Source: Streptomyces sp. NK15101 (GTDB lineage: Bacteria; Actinomycetota; Actinomycetes; Streptomycetales; Streptomycetaceae). Taken from it: 64,000 nucleotides of DNA. Under the pieces are notes generated by a model. It searched no databases. It saw nothing but the letters and a program-made list of their open reading frames with translations, and was not told where the DNA came from. The stretch covers positions 30,042 through 94,041 of the forward strand of contig NZ_JAINVG010000023.1 of the NCBI RefSeq assembly GCF_020400725.1. Direction: 5' to 3'. The translations under genes were made by a program, and so were the position numbers. Below, piece by piece: positions 1 through 9,819 of the stretch; the first letter of the stretch is position 1; each line of letters begins with the position of its first letter.

Positions 1-3000
1 CTTCACCTCCAGCGGGGCCTCCTCCTCCGCACCGCCCTCCATCTGCGCCCGGTAGTCGGCGACCGCCTCGCCGACCATCCGCACGTACAGGTCGAAGCCG
101 ACGCCCGCGATGTGACCGGACTGCTCGCCGCCCAGCAGGTTGCCCGCGCCGCGGATCTCCAGGTCCTTCATGGCGACGTACATGCCCGCGCCCATCTCGG
201 TGTGCTGGGCGATCGTCGCGAGCCGCTCGTGCGCGGTCTCCGTGAGCGGCTTCTCCGGCGGGTAGAGGAAGTACGCGTAACCCCGCTCGCGGCCACGGCC
301 GACACGCCCGCGCAGCTGGTGGAGCTGCGACAACCCGAAGTTGTCGCCACGCTCGACGATCAGGGTGTTGGCGTTGGAGATGTCGATGCCGGACTCGACG
401 ATCGTCGTCGAGACGAGCACGTCGAACTTCTTCTCCCAGAAGTCGACCACGACCTGCTCCAGGGCCTGCTCCGACATCTGGCCGTGCGCCGTCGCGATCC
501 GCGCCTCCGGGACGATCTCGCGCAGCCGCGCCGCCGCCCGGTCGATCGAGTCCACCCGGTTGTGGATGTAGAAGACCTGGCCCTCGCGCAGGAGTTCACG
601 CCGGATCGCGGCGCCGATCTGCTTCTCCTCGTACGGCCCGACGAAGGTGAGGACCGGGTGCCGCTCCTCGGGGGGCGTCGTGATCGTCGACATCTCCCTG
701 ATGCCCGTCACCGCCATCTCCAGGGTGCGCGGGATCGGGGTGGCCGACATCGTCAGGACGTCGACGTTCGCCCGCAGCTTCTTCAGCTGCTCCTTGTGCT
801 CGACGCCGAAGCGCTGCTCCTCGTCGACGATGACCAGACCCAGGTCCTTGAACTTCGTCTCGGACGAGAAGAGGCGGTGGGTGCCGATGACGACGTCGAC
901 CGAACCCTCCCGCAGCCCCTCCATCGTCGCCTTCGACTCGCTCTCCGACTGGAACCGGGACAGCGCCCGCACCTTCACCGGGAACTGCGAGTACCGCTCG
1001 CTGAACGTGCCGAAGTGCTGCTGCACGAGCAGCGTCGTCGGCACGAGGACCGCCACCTGCTTGCCGTCCTGGACCGCCTTGAAGGCCGCCCGCACCGCGA
1101 TCTCCGTCTTGCCGTAACCGACGTCGCCGCAGATCAGGCGGTCCATGGGGACGGTCTTCTCCATGTCCTCCTTCACCTCGGCGATCGTCGACAGCTGGTC
1201 GGGCGTCTCCGCGTACGGGAAGGCGTCCTCCAGCTCCCGCTGCCACGGGGTGTCCGGGCCGAAGGCGTGGCCGGGCGCCGCCATGCGGGCGCTGTACAGC
1301 TTGATCAGATCGGCCGCGATCTCCTTGACGGCCTTCTTCGCGCGCTGCTTCGTCTTCGTCCAGTCCGCGCCGCCCAGCCGGTGCAGGGTCGGGGCCTCGC
1401 CGCCCACGTACTTGGTGACCTGCTCCAGCTGGTCGGTCGGGATGTACAGCCGGTCGCCGGGCTGGCCGCGCTTCGCCGGCGCGTACTCGACGAGGAGGTA
1501 CTCCCGGGTCGCGCCCTGCACGGTCCGCTGCACCATCTCGATGTAGCGGCCGACGCCGTGCTGCTCGTGCACGATGTAGTCGCCGACCTCCAGGGTCAGC
1601 GGATCGATCGTCTTGCGGCGCTTGGCGGGCATCCGCTGCCCGTCCTTGCCGGCCGCCTTCTGCCCCGACAGGTCCGTCTCGGTCAGCACCGCCAGCTTGA
1701 GCGCCGGGTCGACGAAGCCGTAGTCGATGGAGCCGCACGCCACGTGCACCACGGACGGCGAGATCTCCGCGAGGTCCGCGTCGAGCCGGGCGGCGATGCC
1801 CTCGCCGCCGAGGACCTCGACCGTACGGGACGCCGGTCCGTGCGCCTCCGTCACGTACACCGTCCGCCAGCCGTCGGCCAGCCAGCCCTTGGTGTCGGCG
1901 AGCGCGCGGGCGGTGTCGCCGCGGTACGACTCGGGGGCGTGCATGCCGAGGGTGAGCGTGTCGGCGCCCTCGTCTACGTCCGCCGCGAACGGCGACACCG
2001 ACCACCAGGCCATGCCCAGCTCGGCCGCCCGGTCCCGGACGTCCGCGATCCCCCACAGCGAGGCCGCGCCGACGTCGATCGGGGCCTCTCCGCCGCCGGC
2101 GGTCGCGGCCCAGGACGCCTGGAGGAACTCCTGGCTGGTGGCGACGAGGTCGGCGGCCCGGGTCCGCACCCGCTCGGGGTCGCAGACCACGGCCATCGCG
2201 CCCTTCGGGAGCACGTCGAGCAGCAGCTCCATGTCGTCGACGAGGACCGGCGCGAGGGACTCCATGCCCTCCACCGCGATCCCCTCGGCGATCCTGCCCA
2301 GCAGCTCGCCCAGCTCGGGATGCTCCTCGGCGAGGGCGGCGGCCCGCTCGCGGACCTCGTCGGTCAGGAGCAGCTCACGGCAGGGCGGCGCCCACAGACC
2401 GTGCTCGGCCACCTCGAGGGACCGCTGGTCGGCGACCTTGAAGTACCGGATCTCCTCGACGTCGTCGCCCCAGAACTCGATCCGGAGCGGATGCTCCTCG
2501 GTCGGCGGGAAGACGTCCAGGATGCCGCCGCGCACGGCGAACTCGCCGCGCTTCTCGACCAGCTCCACCCGGGAGTACGCGGCGGCGGCGAGCCCCTCGA
2601 CGACCTCGTTCAGATCGGCGTTCTGACCGCTGCGGAGCGCCACCGGCTCCAGGTCCCCCAGGCCCTTGACCTGCGGCTGGAGCACGGACCGGACGGGCGC
2701 GACGACGACGGAGACGGGGCCGGCGGCGGGGTCGTCGTCCCGGGGGTGCGCGAGGCGGCGCAGCACGGCGAGCCGGCGCCCGACGGTGTCCGAACGGGGC
2801 GAGAGCCGCTCGTGCGGCAGGGTCTCCCAAGAGGGGTACTCGACGACCGTGTCCGGGTCGAGCAGGGACCGCAGCGCGGCGGCGAGGTCCTCGGCCTCCC
2901 GGCCGGTCGCGGTCACCGCGAGCACCGGCCGCCCCGAGTCCCGGGCGAGCGCCGCCACGGCGAACGGCCGCGCGGCCGCGGGACCGACCAGGTCCACGTG

Positions 3001-3087
3001 CGGGCGGTTCCCGTCGGCGGCGGCCTTCACCGCCTCGGCGAGGGCGGCGTCCTTGACGACGACATCGAGCAGACCGTGCAGACTCAT
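1..3087 (-). CDS. mfd: Transcription-repair coupling factor Mfd, C-terminus cut by the window edge
   Basis: Mfd is an ATP-dependent DNA translocase that removes RNA polymerase stalled at lesions and recruits UvrA. About 1029 codons are present from ATG 3087 ([19 protein letters not shown]). The UvrB-like N-terminal part comes first. A CarD-like RNA-polymerase-interaction domain follows near residue 500 ([17 protein letters not shown]). The helicase core shows Walker [10 protein letters not shown] near residue 654, the DEEQ box of motif II near 755 ([10 protein letters not shown]), and RG(R/Y) motifs towards the left edge. The TRG segment is intact, but the end of the UvrA-binding domain lies outside the window. 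It is probably transcribed alone, because a palindromic spacer of 454 nt separates it from the gene upstream. Confidence 0.97.
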   Translation of the reverse strand, partial: MSLHGLLDVVVKDAALAEAVKAAADGNRPHVDLVGPAAARPFAVAALARDSGRPVLAVTATGREAEDLAAALRSLLDPDTVVEYPSWETLPHERLSPRSDTVGRRLAVLRRLAHPRDDDPAAGPVSVVVAPVRSVLQPQVKGLGDLEPVALRSGQNADLNEVVEGLAAAAYSRVELVEKRGEFAVRGGILDVFPPTEEHPLRIEFWGDDVEEIRYFKVADQRSLEVAEHGLWAPPCRELLLTDEVRERAAALAEEHPELGELLGRIAEGIAVEGMESLAPVLVDDMELLLDVLPKGAMAVVCDPERVRTRAADLVATSQEFLQASWAATAGGGEAPIDVGAASLWGIADVRDRAAELGMAWWSVSPFAADVDEGADTLTLGMHAPESYRGDTARALADTKGWLADGWRTVYVTEAHGPASRTVEVLGGEGIAARLDADLAEISPSVVHVACGSIDYGFVDPALKLAVLTETDLSGQKAAGKDGQRMPAKRRKTIDPLTLEVGDYIVHEQHGVGRYIEMVQRTVQGATREYLLVEYAPAKRGQPGDRLYIPTDQLEQVTKYVGGEAPTLHRLGGADWTKTKQRAKKAVKEIAADLIKLYSARMAAPGHAFGPDTPWQRELEDAFPYAETPDQLSTIAEVKEDMEKTVPMDRLICGDVGYGKTEIAVRAAFKAVQDGKQVAVLVPTTLLVQQHFGTFSERYSQFPVKVRALSRFQSESESKATMEGLREGSVDVVIGTHRLFSSETKFKDLGLVIVDEEQRFGVEHKEQLKKLRANVDVLTMSATPIPRTLEMAVTGIREMSTITTPPEERHPVLTFVGPYEEKQIGAAIRRELLREGQVFYIHNRVDSIDRAAARLREIVPEARIATAHGQMSEQALEQVVVDFWEKKFDVLVSTTIVESGIDISNANTLIVERGDNFGLSQLHQLRGRVGRGRERGYAYFLYPPEKPLTETAHERLATIAQHTEMGAGMYVAMKDLEIRGAGNLLGGEQSGHIAGVGFDLYVRMVGEAVADYRAQMEGGAEEEAPLEVK

Positions 3088-3541
3088 GGAGCTTCCATCC
3101 CGGGTTCGGACGACGGGTCGGGCAACGCGAACAGCCCGACACGTCGAACGGGCCGGGTGGTCCCGGGCGCGTACGGCCCGGTCGCCCCCAGCCTACGACG
3201 CACCCCGTCCCCCCGCGCCCGCACGGCCCGCGCTTCCGCGCGCGCCGCACCTGGCGGGGCGGCGCCCCCGCCAGCCGCCGTGTGGGCAATCGTCCCGCAG
3301 GGCGGGACGGGTGGGCACACGGGACGGCGCCCTCCAGCGGCGCCTCCGCGTTCCGCGCCTGGACCCGCACCACCAGTGCGCTGTGCACGGGGTGCGGGTC
3401 CAGGCGCGGGAGCCTCTGGCGCCGGCAAGGGCGCCGTCCGTTGTGCCCACCCGTTCCGCCCCTTGCGGAACGACTGCCCACAACGGGGTGGGCGCCGCCC
3501 CGGCGGAACGGGCGCCCACAACGGGGGCGCGGCGTCAGCCG
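3088..3541. repeat. 454-nt gene-free spacer holding a nested palindromic element
   Basis: No gene is visible here. A small hairpin at 3251-3274 (CTGGCGGG/CCCGCCAG) lies nearest mfd. A complex inverted repeat follows at about 3281-3487. Its left outer arm starts GTGTGGGCAATCGTCCCGC and its right outer arm ends GCGGAACGACTGCCCACAAC; each arm is itself a hairpin around GGGACGGGT or CCCGTTCCG. An inner stem pairs GCGCCTGGACCCGCACC (about 3355-3371) with its near-complement (about 3390-3407). A third partial copy sits at 3488-3522 (GTGGGCGCC...GGGCGCCCAC). The layout suits a mobile palindromic extragenic repeat that may also terminate the ABC operon. The mfd promoter must lie in or beside it. Confidence 0.75.
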
Positions 3542-6124
3542 CTACTCGCTCGCGATCGCCCCCAGGACGTTCATCCGCCCCGCCCGGAACGCCGGGACCA
3601 ACGCCGCGAAGAGCCCCACGAAGGCCGAGCCGATGAAGACCGTGACGATCGTCGACCAGGGGATCTCCAGGACCCCTAGCCCCTCCAGCGCGAGGAGCTT
3701 CTGGGCCGCCGTGCCCCAGCCCATGCCGAGGCCCAGGCCGAGGAGCGCGCCGAAGAGGGCGATGACCACCGACTCCAGGCGGATCATGCGGCGCAGCTGC
3801 CGGCGCGAGAGGCCGATGGCCCGCATGAGGCCGATCTCGCGGGTCCGCTCGACCACCGACAGCGCCAGGGTGTTCACGACGCCGAGCACGGCGACGACGA
3901 TCGCCAGGGCGAGGAGCCCGTACACGATGTTGAGCAGCTGCCCGACCTGCTTCTGCAGCTCTTCCTTGTAGTCGGCCTGGTTGCTGACCTTGTACTGCGG
4001 GTACGGCGAGAGCGCGTCCTTGAGGGCCCGGTACGCGGCGGCCTCCTGGCCGTCCTTCGCGCTGGCCAGGACGAGCAGGCTGTTCGGCACCCGTTCGGCG
4101 GGCAGGTGGCGGGCGACGGTGGAGACGTGCGTGTACATCGCGCCCTTGTCGACCTGGCCGGTGTCCGCCGTGATCGCCGCGACCCTGAGCTTCGCCGTGT
4201 CACCGCCCGTGAAGGCGACGGTGAGGACGTCGCCGACCTTGACGCCGTGCTCGGCGGCGTAGTCGCTGCCGACGGACATGGCGTCCTCGGCGTACGCGTC
4301 GGTGAGGGTGCCGGCGGTGGTCTCGCGGCGCAGGTCCTTCACGTACGTCGGGTCGGTGGCGGCCAGGTCGGCGGTGGAGACCTTCCCCCGCGGGTCGGTG
4401 ATCCTGGCGTCGACGACCTTGTAGCGGGTGACGTGGTCCAGGCCGGGGGCCTTCTCCAGGGCGGCCTGGGCCTGCGGCACGATCGGCTGTCCCGTGCCGG
4501 ACTGCACGATGAAGTCGGCGCCGACGGAGCGGTCCAGTTCCTCGGTGGCCGAGGCGACCATGGAGGAGCCGACCACGGAGAGGCCGGCGACGAGCGCGAG
4601 GCCGATCATCAGGGCCGCGGCGGTGGCGCCGGTGCGGCGCGGGTTGCGCAGCGCGTTCCGCTCGGCCATGCGGCCGACGGGGCCGAAGACCCGCAGGACG
4701 ACGACGCCGAGGACGCGGACGACCCCGCCGGCGAGGAGCGGGCCGACGACGACGAAGCCGAGGAGGGAGAGGACGACGCCGAGGCCGAGCCAGAGGGAGC
4801 CGGGCTTGGCCTCCTCGGCGCGGGCCGCCGCGACCAGGGCGGCCGCTCCGGCGCCGGTGAGGGCGATCCCGACCGCGCCCCGTACGCGTCCCGCGCTGCC
4901 GTCGGCGGGGGTGCCCGCGTCGCGGAGGGCGGCCATCGGGGAGACCTTGCCGGCCCGGCGGGCGGGGACGTACGCGGCGAGGACGGTGACGACGATGCCG
5001 AGGGCGAGGCCGACGACCGGGGTGGTCCATGCCACGGTGAGGTCGCGGGTGGAGAGCTCCATGCCCATCGAGGACATGATCTTCATGAGTCCGACGGCGA
5101 GGCCGACGCCCGCGGCGACACCGGCGACCGAGCCGACGAGGCCGAGGAGGAGCGCCTCGACGAGGACGGAGCGGTTCACCTGCTCGCGGCCGGCTCCGAT
5201 GGCCCGCATGAGGCCGATCTCGCGGGTCCGCTGGGCGACCAGCATGGAGAAGGTGTTGACGATGAGGAAGATGCCGACGAGGAAGGCGATCCCGGCGAAG
5301 CCGAGCATGGCGTACTTCATGACGTCGAGGAAGCCGGCGACGTCCTCGCGGCCCGCGTCGGCGACCTCGGCGGCGGTGTGCAGCTTGTAGTCCTTCGCGT
5401 CGGCGCCGAGCGCGGCGGCCACGTCCGCCTTGAGGGCGTCGTCGCCGACACCGGGCTCCGCGTCGACCATGACCTGGGTGAACAGGCCTTCCCTGCCGAG
5501 GAGTCCGCGCTGCGCGGTGGCGGTGTCGAAGTAGACGACGGTGGCCCCGGGGTTGGTGACCTTGAACTCGACGATGCCGGAGATCTTCGCGGTGAGGTCG
5601 CCGGTGACGGCGATCGTGCGCAGGGTGTCGCCGATCTTCAGGCGGTGCTTCTCGGCCGTGCCGGCGTCGACGACGACGTCGGTGGGCCCGCGCGGCTCGT
5701 GTCCGGAGGCCAGCTCGACCGAACGCAGCTCGTAGGGGCTCCAGTTGACGGCGATGGTCGGCGCGCCGCCGGTCGGGCCGACGTTCTCGTTCTTCGCGTC
5801 GACGACGGTCACGCTCATGGAGGTGACCGAGCCCTGCGCGTCCTTGACGCCCTCGACCTTCCGGACCCGCTCGACGAGCGAGGCGGGCAGGGATTCGGGG
5901 CGGCCGCTCTGCGGGACCTCGTCGTTGCCGGCCGCCCCCTTCGGGCTGACGGTGACGTCGGAGGCGGTCGACGCGAAGAGCTTGTCGAACGTCGTGTTCA
6001 TGGTGTCGGTGAAGACGAGCGTCCCGCTGACGAAGGCGACGGAGAGCAGGACGGCGACGGCGGAGAGCGCCATGCGGCCCTTGTGGGCGAGGAAGTTGCG
6101 CAGCGAGGTCTTGAGGACGGTCAT
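3542..6124 (-). CDS. FtsX/MacB-type ABC transporter permease
   Basis: An 860-residue membrane protein (MTVLKTSLRNFLAHKGRM...) with two FtsX-type permease modules. The N-terminal TM helix is followed by a large extracytoplasmic domain with an alpha/beta look (MacB periplasmic-core-like). Three TM segments come near residues 260-400, then a middle TM pair, a second extracytoplasmic domain and three C-terminal TM segments. The signature EIGLMRAIG occurs twice, once per FtsX domain. The start at 6124 overlaps the ATPase stop by 4 nt (ATGA), so the two genes are translationally coupled. Members of this family export lipids, peptides or antibiotics, or transmit force to cell-wall enzymes. The substrate cannot be told from sequence. 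Confidence 0.93.
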   Translation of the reverse strand: MTVLKTSLRNFLAHKGRMALSAVAVLLSVAFVSGTLVFTDTMNTTFDKLFASTASDVTVSPKGAAGNDEVPQSGRPESLPASLVERVRKVEGVKDAQGSVTSMSVTVVDAKNENVGPTGGAPTIAVNWSPYELRSVELASGHEPRGPTDVVVDAGTAEKHRLKIGDTLRTIAVTGDLTAKISGIVEFKVTNPGATVVYFDTATAQRGLLGREGLFTQVMVDAEPGVGDDALKADVAAALGADAKDYKLHTAAEVADAGREDVAGFLDVMKYAMLGFAGIAFLVGIFLIVNTFSMLVAQRTREIGLMRAIGAGREQVNRSVLVEALLLGLVGSVAGVAAGVGLAVGLMKIMSSMGMELSTRDLTVAWTTPVVGLALGIVVTVLAAYVPARRAGKVSPMAALRDAGTPADGSAGRVRGAVGIALTGAGAAALVAAARAEEAKPGSLWLGLGVVLSLLGFVVVGPLLAGGVVRVLGVVVLRVFGPVGRMAERNALRNPRRTGATAAALMIGLALVAGLSVVGSSMVASATEELDRSVGADFIVQSGTGQPIVPQAQAALEKAPGLDHVTRYKVVDARITDPRGKVSTADLAATDPTYVKDLRRETTAGTLTDAYAEDAMSVGSDYAAEHGVKVGDVLTVAFTGGDTAKLRVAAITADTGQVDKGAMYTHVSTVARHLPAERVPNSLLVLASAKDGQEAAAYRALKDALSPYPQYKVSNQADYKEELQKQVGQLLNIVYGLLALAIVVAVLGVVNTLALSVVERTREIGLMRAIGLSRRQLRRMIRLESVVIALFGALLGLGLGMGWGTAAQKLLALEGLGVLEIPWSTIVTVFIGSAFVGLFAALVPAFRAGRMNVLGAIASE

Positions 6125-6909
6125 GAGGTCCGCCCGCGCGCGTCGAAGTCCTTCATGCGGTCGAGGACGGCGTCGGCGGTGGGCCGCTCCATCTCGTCCA
6201 CGATCCGCCCGTCGGCGAGGTAGAGCACCCGGTCCGCGTACGAGGCGGCGACGGGGTCGTGCGTCACCATGACGATCGTCTGCCCCAGCTCGTCGACGGA
6301 GGCGCGGAGGAAGCCGAGGACCTCGGCGCCGGCCCGCGAGTCGAGGTTTCCGGTGGGCTCGTCGCCGAAGATGATCTCGGGCCGGGCGGCGAGCGCGCGG
6401 GCCACGGCGACCCGCTGCTGCTGACCGCCGGAGAGCTGGTTCGGCCGGTGCTTGAGGCGCTCGGAGAGCCCGACCGTGTCGACGACCCGCCGCAGCCAGT
6501 CGGCGTCCGGCTTCCGCCCGGCGATGTCCATCGGGAGCGTGATGTTCTCGATGGCGTTCAGGGTGGGCAGCAGGTTGAACGCCTGGAAGATGAAGCCGAT
6601 CCGGTCCCGGCGCAGCCGGGTGAGCTTCTTGTCCTTGAGACCGGTGATCTCGGTCTCGTCGAGGAAGATCTGTCCGCTGGTGACGGTGTCGAGCCCGGCG
6701 AGGCAGTGCATCAGGGTCGACTTGCCGGAGCCGGAGGGCCCCATGATCGCGGTGAACCGCCCGCGGGCGATGTCCACGTCGACGGAGTCGAGGGCGACGA
6801 CCCGGGTCTCCCCCGAGCCGTACGCCTTGACGACCTGCCGCGCCCGCGCCGCGACGGCCGTCCCCTCGCCAGTACCCCCGTGCCTGGGGATGGTCACAGC
6901 CGAAGTCAC
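6121..6909 (-). CDS. ABC transporter ATP-binding protein (MacB/LolD type)
   Basis: A 262-residue ATPase partner of the downstream FtsX permease. Visible motifs are Walker A GPSGSGKST (about residue 62), Q-loop FIFQAFNLLPTL, signature LSGGQQQRVA, Walker B IIFGDEPTGN and the H-loop VTHDP. This motif set and the FQAFNLLPTL loop are typical of the MacB/LolD/FtsE subclass. GTG 6909 is the chosen start; an AAGGAG ribosome site stands about 8 nt upstream. The first 20 residues are a poorly conserved, Gly/Ala-rich extension. It is the first gene of a two-gene operon whose stop overlaps the permease start. Confidence 0.96.
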   Translation of the reverse strand: MTSAVTIPRHGGTGEGTAVAARARQVVKAYGSGETRVVALDSVDVDIARGRFTAIMGPSGSGKSTLMHCLAGLDTVTSGQIFLDETEITGLKDKKLTRLRRDRIGFIFQAFNLLPTLNAIENITLPMDIAGRKPDADWLRRVVDTVGLSERLKHRPNQLSGGQQQRVAVARALAARPEIIFGDEPTGNLDSRAGAEVLGFLRASVDELGQTIVMVTHDPVAASYADRVLYLADGRIVDEMERPTADAVLDRMKDFDARGRTS

Positions 6910-6953
6910 GGATTTCTCCTTGGAGCGATGGGTGGGTTTGTAAGTTCAAGTTA

Positions 6954-7030
6954 AGAAGTGGGCACGGCACTTCTCGTCCTCCGCCGGGACGAACGGCCCC
7001 TGGGCCGCATGGGGGAGAAGCCCCTAGGGG
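6954..7030. promoter_or_regulatory. Divergent control region of the ABC operon and MFS gene
   Basis: The 193-nt divergent spacer contains a perfect 7-bp inverted repeat AGAAGTG/CACTTCT with a 7-nt spacer at 6954-6974. It lies about 45 nt upstream of the ABC start, where a repressor or activator could sit. A 10-bp palindrome CCCCTAGGGG is at 7021-7030, and a weaker pair GGTCT/AGACC at 7044-7057 lies nearer the MFS gene. No regulator gene adjoins, so the ligand is unknown. Confidence 0.45.
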
Positions 7031-7102
7031 TTCCCCACCCTGAGGTCTAGTGAGACCCTGACTCCCGCACATTTAGGTGTACGAAGAAAGGAATGGTGCG
7101 CG

Positions 7103-8662
7103 GTGACGGAACCGTCGACGACCCGGGCGGGGGCCGATCCGGCGCCCGCACCCGCCTCCGCCCCCGGCACCGCCCGCCGCGGGCCCGTCGTGGCCGCCCT
7201 CATGCTCGCCATGGGGCTCGCCGCCCTCGACGGGACGATCGTGTCCACCGCCGTCCCCCAGATCGTCGGCGACCTCGGCGGACTCTCCGTCTTCTCCTGG
7301 CTCTTCTCCGGCTACCTGCTCGCCGTCACCGTCACCCTGCCCGTGTACGGCAAGCTCAGCGACACCTTCGGCCGCAAGCCCGTCCTCATCGCCGGGACCG
7401 TCCTCTTCCTCGTCGGCTCACTGCTCTGCGCCGCCGCCTGGAACATGGCCTCCCTGATCGCCTTCCGCGTCGTCCAGGGCCTCGGCGGCGGCGCCCTCCA
7501 GGGCACCGTCCAGACCATCGCCGCCGACCTGTACCCCCTGAAGGAACGCCCGAAGATCCAGGCCAAGCTGTCCTCCGTCTGGGCCGCCTCCTCCGTCGCC
7601 GGCCCGGCCGTCGGCGGCCTGCTCGCCGGCTACGCCGACTGGCGCTGGATCTTCCTCGTCAACGTGCCCGTCGGCCTGATCGCCCTCTGGCTCATCGGCC
7701 GCCACCTCGTCGAACCCGCCCGCACCGCCCCCCGCGAACGCGTCCGCGTGGACTGGGCGGGCGCGCTGGCGATCTTCGCCACCGGAGCCGTACTCATCAC
7801 CGCGCTCGTCCAGGGCGGCGTCGCCTGGCCCTGGCTCTCCGCCCCGTCCCTCGGCCTCCTCGGCGGGGCCGCCGTCCTCGCCGCCCTGACCGTCGCCGTC
7901 GAACGGCGCGCGGCCGAACCGATCATCCCCGGCTGGGTCTGGCGCCGCCGCACGATAGCCGCCGTCAACCTCTCCCTCGGGGCCCTCGGCCTGCTCATGG
8001 TCGCCCCGACGGTCTTCCTGCCCACGTACGCCCAGTCCGTCCTCGGCCTCGGCCCGATAGCCGCCGGCTTCGTCCTGTCGTCATGGACCCTGAGCTGGCC
8101 CATCACGGCCGCGCTCTCCAACCGGGTCTACACCCGCATCGGCTTCCGCCTCACCGCGGTCCTGGGCATCTCGCTCGCACTGCTCCTGCTGCTCGCGTTC
8201 CCGTTCCTGCCGTTCCCCGGCGAACCCTGGCAGCCCGCGCTCCTGATGCTGCTCCTCGGCGGGGCCCTCGGCCTCTTCCAGCTGCCGCTGATCGTCGGCG
8301 TGCAGTCGACCGTCCCGTACGAGGAACGCGGCACCACCACCGCCTCGGTCCTCTTCTGCCGCCAGGTCGGCCAGAGCGTCGGCGCCGCGCTCTTCGGCGC
8401 CGTCGCGAACGGCGTCCTGGCCGCCCGCCTCGGCGCCGACGCGGACCTCGACACCCTGGCCCGCTCCCTGGACGCCACGGACCACATCCGCCGGGCCGTC
8501 GACGCGGCGGTGGACTGGGTCTACCTCGGCGCGGCAGCGGCGGCGGCCCTCGCGCTCCTGGCCCTCCTCACGCTGGCCCCGCGCCGCTTCCCGGTCCTGA
8601 AGGAGGAGGATCAGGGCCCGTCCGACCATCGGTTGCCTCGCCCGGGGCCTCCCCCAAGGTGA
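7103..8662 (+). CDS. MFS multidrug exporter, DHA2 (EmrB/QacA) family, 14 TM
   Basis: A 519-residue drug:H+ antiporter-type permease. After a 25-residue Pro/Ala-rich cytoplasmic tail it begins with the family motif LDGTIVSTAVPQI in TM1, which holds the DHA2 acidic residue. The conserved loop 2-3 motif GKLSDTFGRKPV and the TM5 region PAVGGLLAGYADWRWIFLVNVP, with the RW-FxxNxP pattern, follow. About 14 hydrophobic stretches are present. GTG 7103 is preferred; the purine stretch AAAGGA lies 10 nt upstream. The gene faces away from the ABC exporter and has no adjacent TetR or MarR gene. The substrate is unknown. Confidence 0.92.
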   Translation: MTEPSTTRAGADPAPAPASAPGTARRGPVVAALMLAMGLAALDGTIVSTAVPQIVGDLGGLSVFSWLFSGYLLAVTVTLPVYGKLSDTFGRKPVLIAGTVLFLVGSLLCAAAWNMASLIAFRVVQGLGGGALQGTVQTIAADLYPLKERPKIQAKLSSVWAASSVAGPAVGGLLAGYADWRWIFLVNVPVGLIALWLIGRHLVEPARTAPRERVRVDWAGALAIFATGAVLITALVQGGVAWPWLSAPSLGLLGGAAVLAALTVAVERRAAEPIIPGWVWRRRTIAAVNLSLGALGLLMVAPTVFLPTYAQSVLGLGPIAAGFVLSSWTLSWPITAALSNRVYTRIGFRLTAVLGISLALLLLLAFPFLPFPGEPWQPALLMLLLGGALGLFQLPLIVGVQSTVPYEERGTTTASVLFCRQVGQSVGAALFGAVANGVLAARLGADADLDTLARSLDATDHIRRAVDAAVDWVYLGAAAAAALALLALLTLAPRRFPVLKEEDQGPSDHRLPRPGPPPR

Positions 8663-8762
8663 GGCGGTGATGAAAACCGACGACAGGCCACCGATCGACG
8701 CGGCCCGCTGCCCGATATCCAGCCCGGCGAACATCCCATTCCGATGAACACGCCGACAGGGC

Positions 8763-8775
8763 TAGGCTCATTCCG
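8763..8775 (+). promoter_or_regulatory. Probable leaderless promoter (-10 TAGGCT)
   Basis: TAGGCT at 8763-8768 matches the actinobacterial -10 hexamer and ends 6 nt before GTG 8775. Transcription would therefore start at or next to the start codon. No Shine-Dalgarno sequence precedes the GTG, which agrees with a leaderless mRNA. Confidence 0.5.
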
Positions 8776-9203
8776 TGTTCACAGCCTGGGAGCCCACGGC
8801 CGCCGGCGTCTTGCGACTTCCCTCGGGCCGGCTCGTTCGCGGTCGAGGGCTCAGCCGACCCCTCCCGGCAGGGCCGTCGCCCACCTTCGCGCTCTATCTG
8901 CTGGGTCACGAGCCGCCCCCCGTCACCTGGGAGGCTCGTTGGCTTCGCTGGCCGGACTTCTGGCTGCCGTCCGACCGCACGGCTGCCGCTGACGCGCTGC
9001 GTGAGGCATGGGCACGCGCCGAACACGAGCGTGTCGAGATCGCCTGCGGCGGTGGGTACGGACGCACCGGCACGGCCCTGGCCTGCGTCGCCGTGCTGGA
9101 CGGGGTGCCCAGCCGCCAGGCAGTCGCCTACGTCCGCGAGCACTACGCGTCACGCGCCGTGGAGACGCCCTGGCAACGCCGCTTCGTCTCCCGCTTCGAA
9201 TAA
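8775..9203 (+). CDS. Protein tyrosine phosphatase-like protein
   Basis: A 142-residue protein that carries the cysteine-phosphatase P-loop signature C-x5-R-T: ACGGGYGRTGTAL at about residues 90-102. The Cys nucleophile and the Arg are both present. A WPDFWLPSD segment at about 63-71 may supply the general-acid Asp found on the WPD loop. The fold is a minimal dual-specificity-type phosphatase, shorter than most. It stands alone between the MFS gene and a small membrane protein. The substrate is unknown. The family assignment rests on the signature and loop order only. Confidence 0.75.
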   Translation: MFTAWEPTAAGVLRLPSGRLVRGRGLSRPLPAGPSPTFALYLLGHEPPPVTWEARWLRWPDFWLPSDRTAAADALREAWARAEHERVEIACGGGYGRTGTALACVAVLDGVPSRQAVAYVREHYASRAVETPWQRRFVSRFE

Positions 9204-9390
9204 CCGCCTCATCAGCAAACGGATCCCAGCCGCCGCATCAACCCGGCGAACCTTCCCGGTCACAGCGCCAGGAGGCTCGCCGAGGCCTGGCCGGTTGAGT
9301 ACGCGCCCGTCCGGAGGTGAGCACGCGCGCCCATGCCCGGGCGGCGCCCCGGACCCGACGATGGGGTCACCCCGCCCGAAGGAGCCGGCC

Positions 9391-9726
9391 TTGAACCCCG
9401 ACACGTACGCGACGCTCTACGGTCCCGCCCGCCCGGCACCGCCCCGCCGTGGGACCGGCCTCGCCGTGGTGGCGGCCGTGCTGTGGGCGGTCGCCCTCCT
9501 GCTGCTCTCCTTCCTGGGGTTTCTGGCCCTGTGGGCGGAGGCGGACGCGGGACCGGCCGAGGGCTTCCCGCTCCGCTGGGCGCCGATCTGCCTCGCCGTC
9601 GCGGCCGTACCGATCGCCCTCCTCCGCACGCCCGCCGTCCGCCGCCTGACCGTCCCGGCCCGCGCGCTCGTCACGGGCCTCGCGGTCTGCTCGATGGCGA
9701 TCGGCCTCGCGGTCTGGGCGGTCTAG
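9391..9726 (+). CDS. Small integral membrane protein
   Basis: 111 residues with three predicted membrane segments: LAVVAAVLWAVALLLLSFLG, APICLAVAAVPIALL and ALVTGLAVCSMAIGLAVW. TTG 9391 is chosen because AAGGAG lies 6 nt upstream; an in-frame ATG at 9361 has no ribosome site. The N-terminus is Pro/Arg-rich and cytoplasmic. I do not recognise a family. The 187-nt spacer upstream of it shows no clear feature. Confidence 0.7.
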   Translation: MNPDTYATLYGPARPAPPRRGTGLAVVAAVLWAVALLLLSFLGFLALWAEADAGPAEGFPLRWAPICLAVAAVPIALLRTPAVRRLTVPARALVTGLAVCSMAIGLAVWAV

Positions 9727-9819
9727 GTCGACCGCTGGAGTCCCGCGGACGCCCGGTGCGTGTAGGTCGAGGAAAAGGGCGGCGCAGTCCGTGCCGATTC
9801 CCTCTAGGGTCCTGAGTCC

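Noticed and set aside
3281..3522. Insertion sequence ends
   Set aside because: No transposase or target-site duplication is visible; the element is only about 240 bp.
112..3636. Long plus-strand frame of 1174 codons opposite mfd
   Set aside because: Very Arg/Leu/Asp-rich translation with no domains; it is the GC-biased shadow of mfd.
7024..7248. Small minus-strand frame between the ABC and MFS genes
   Set aside because: It overlaps the MFS start antisense and has no ribosome site or recognisable sequence.
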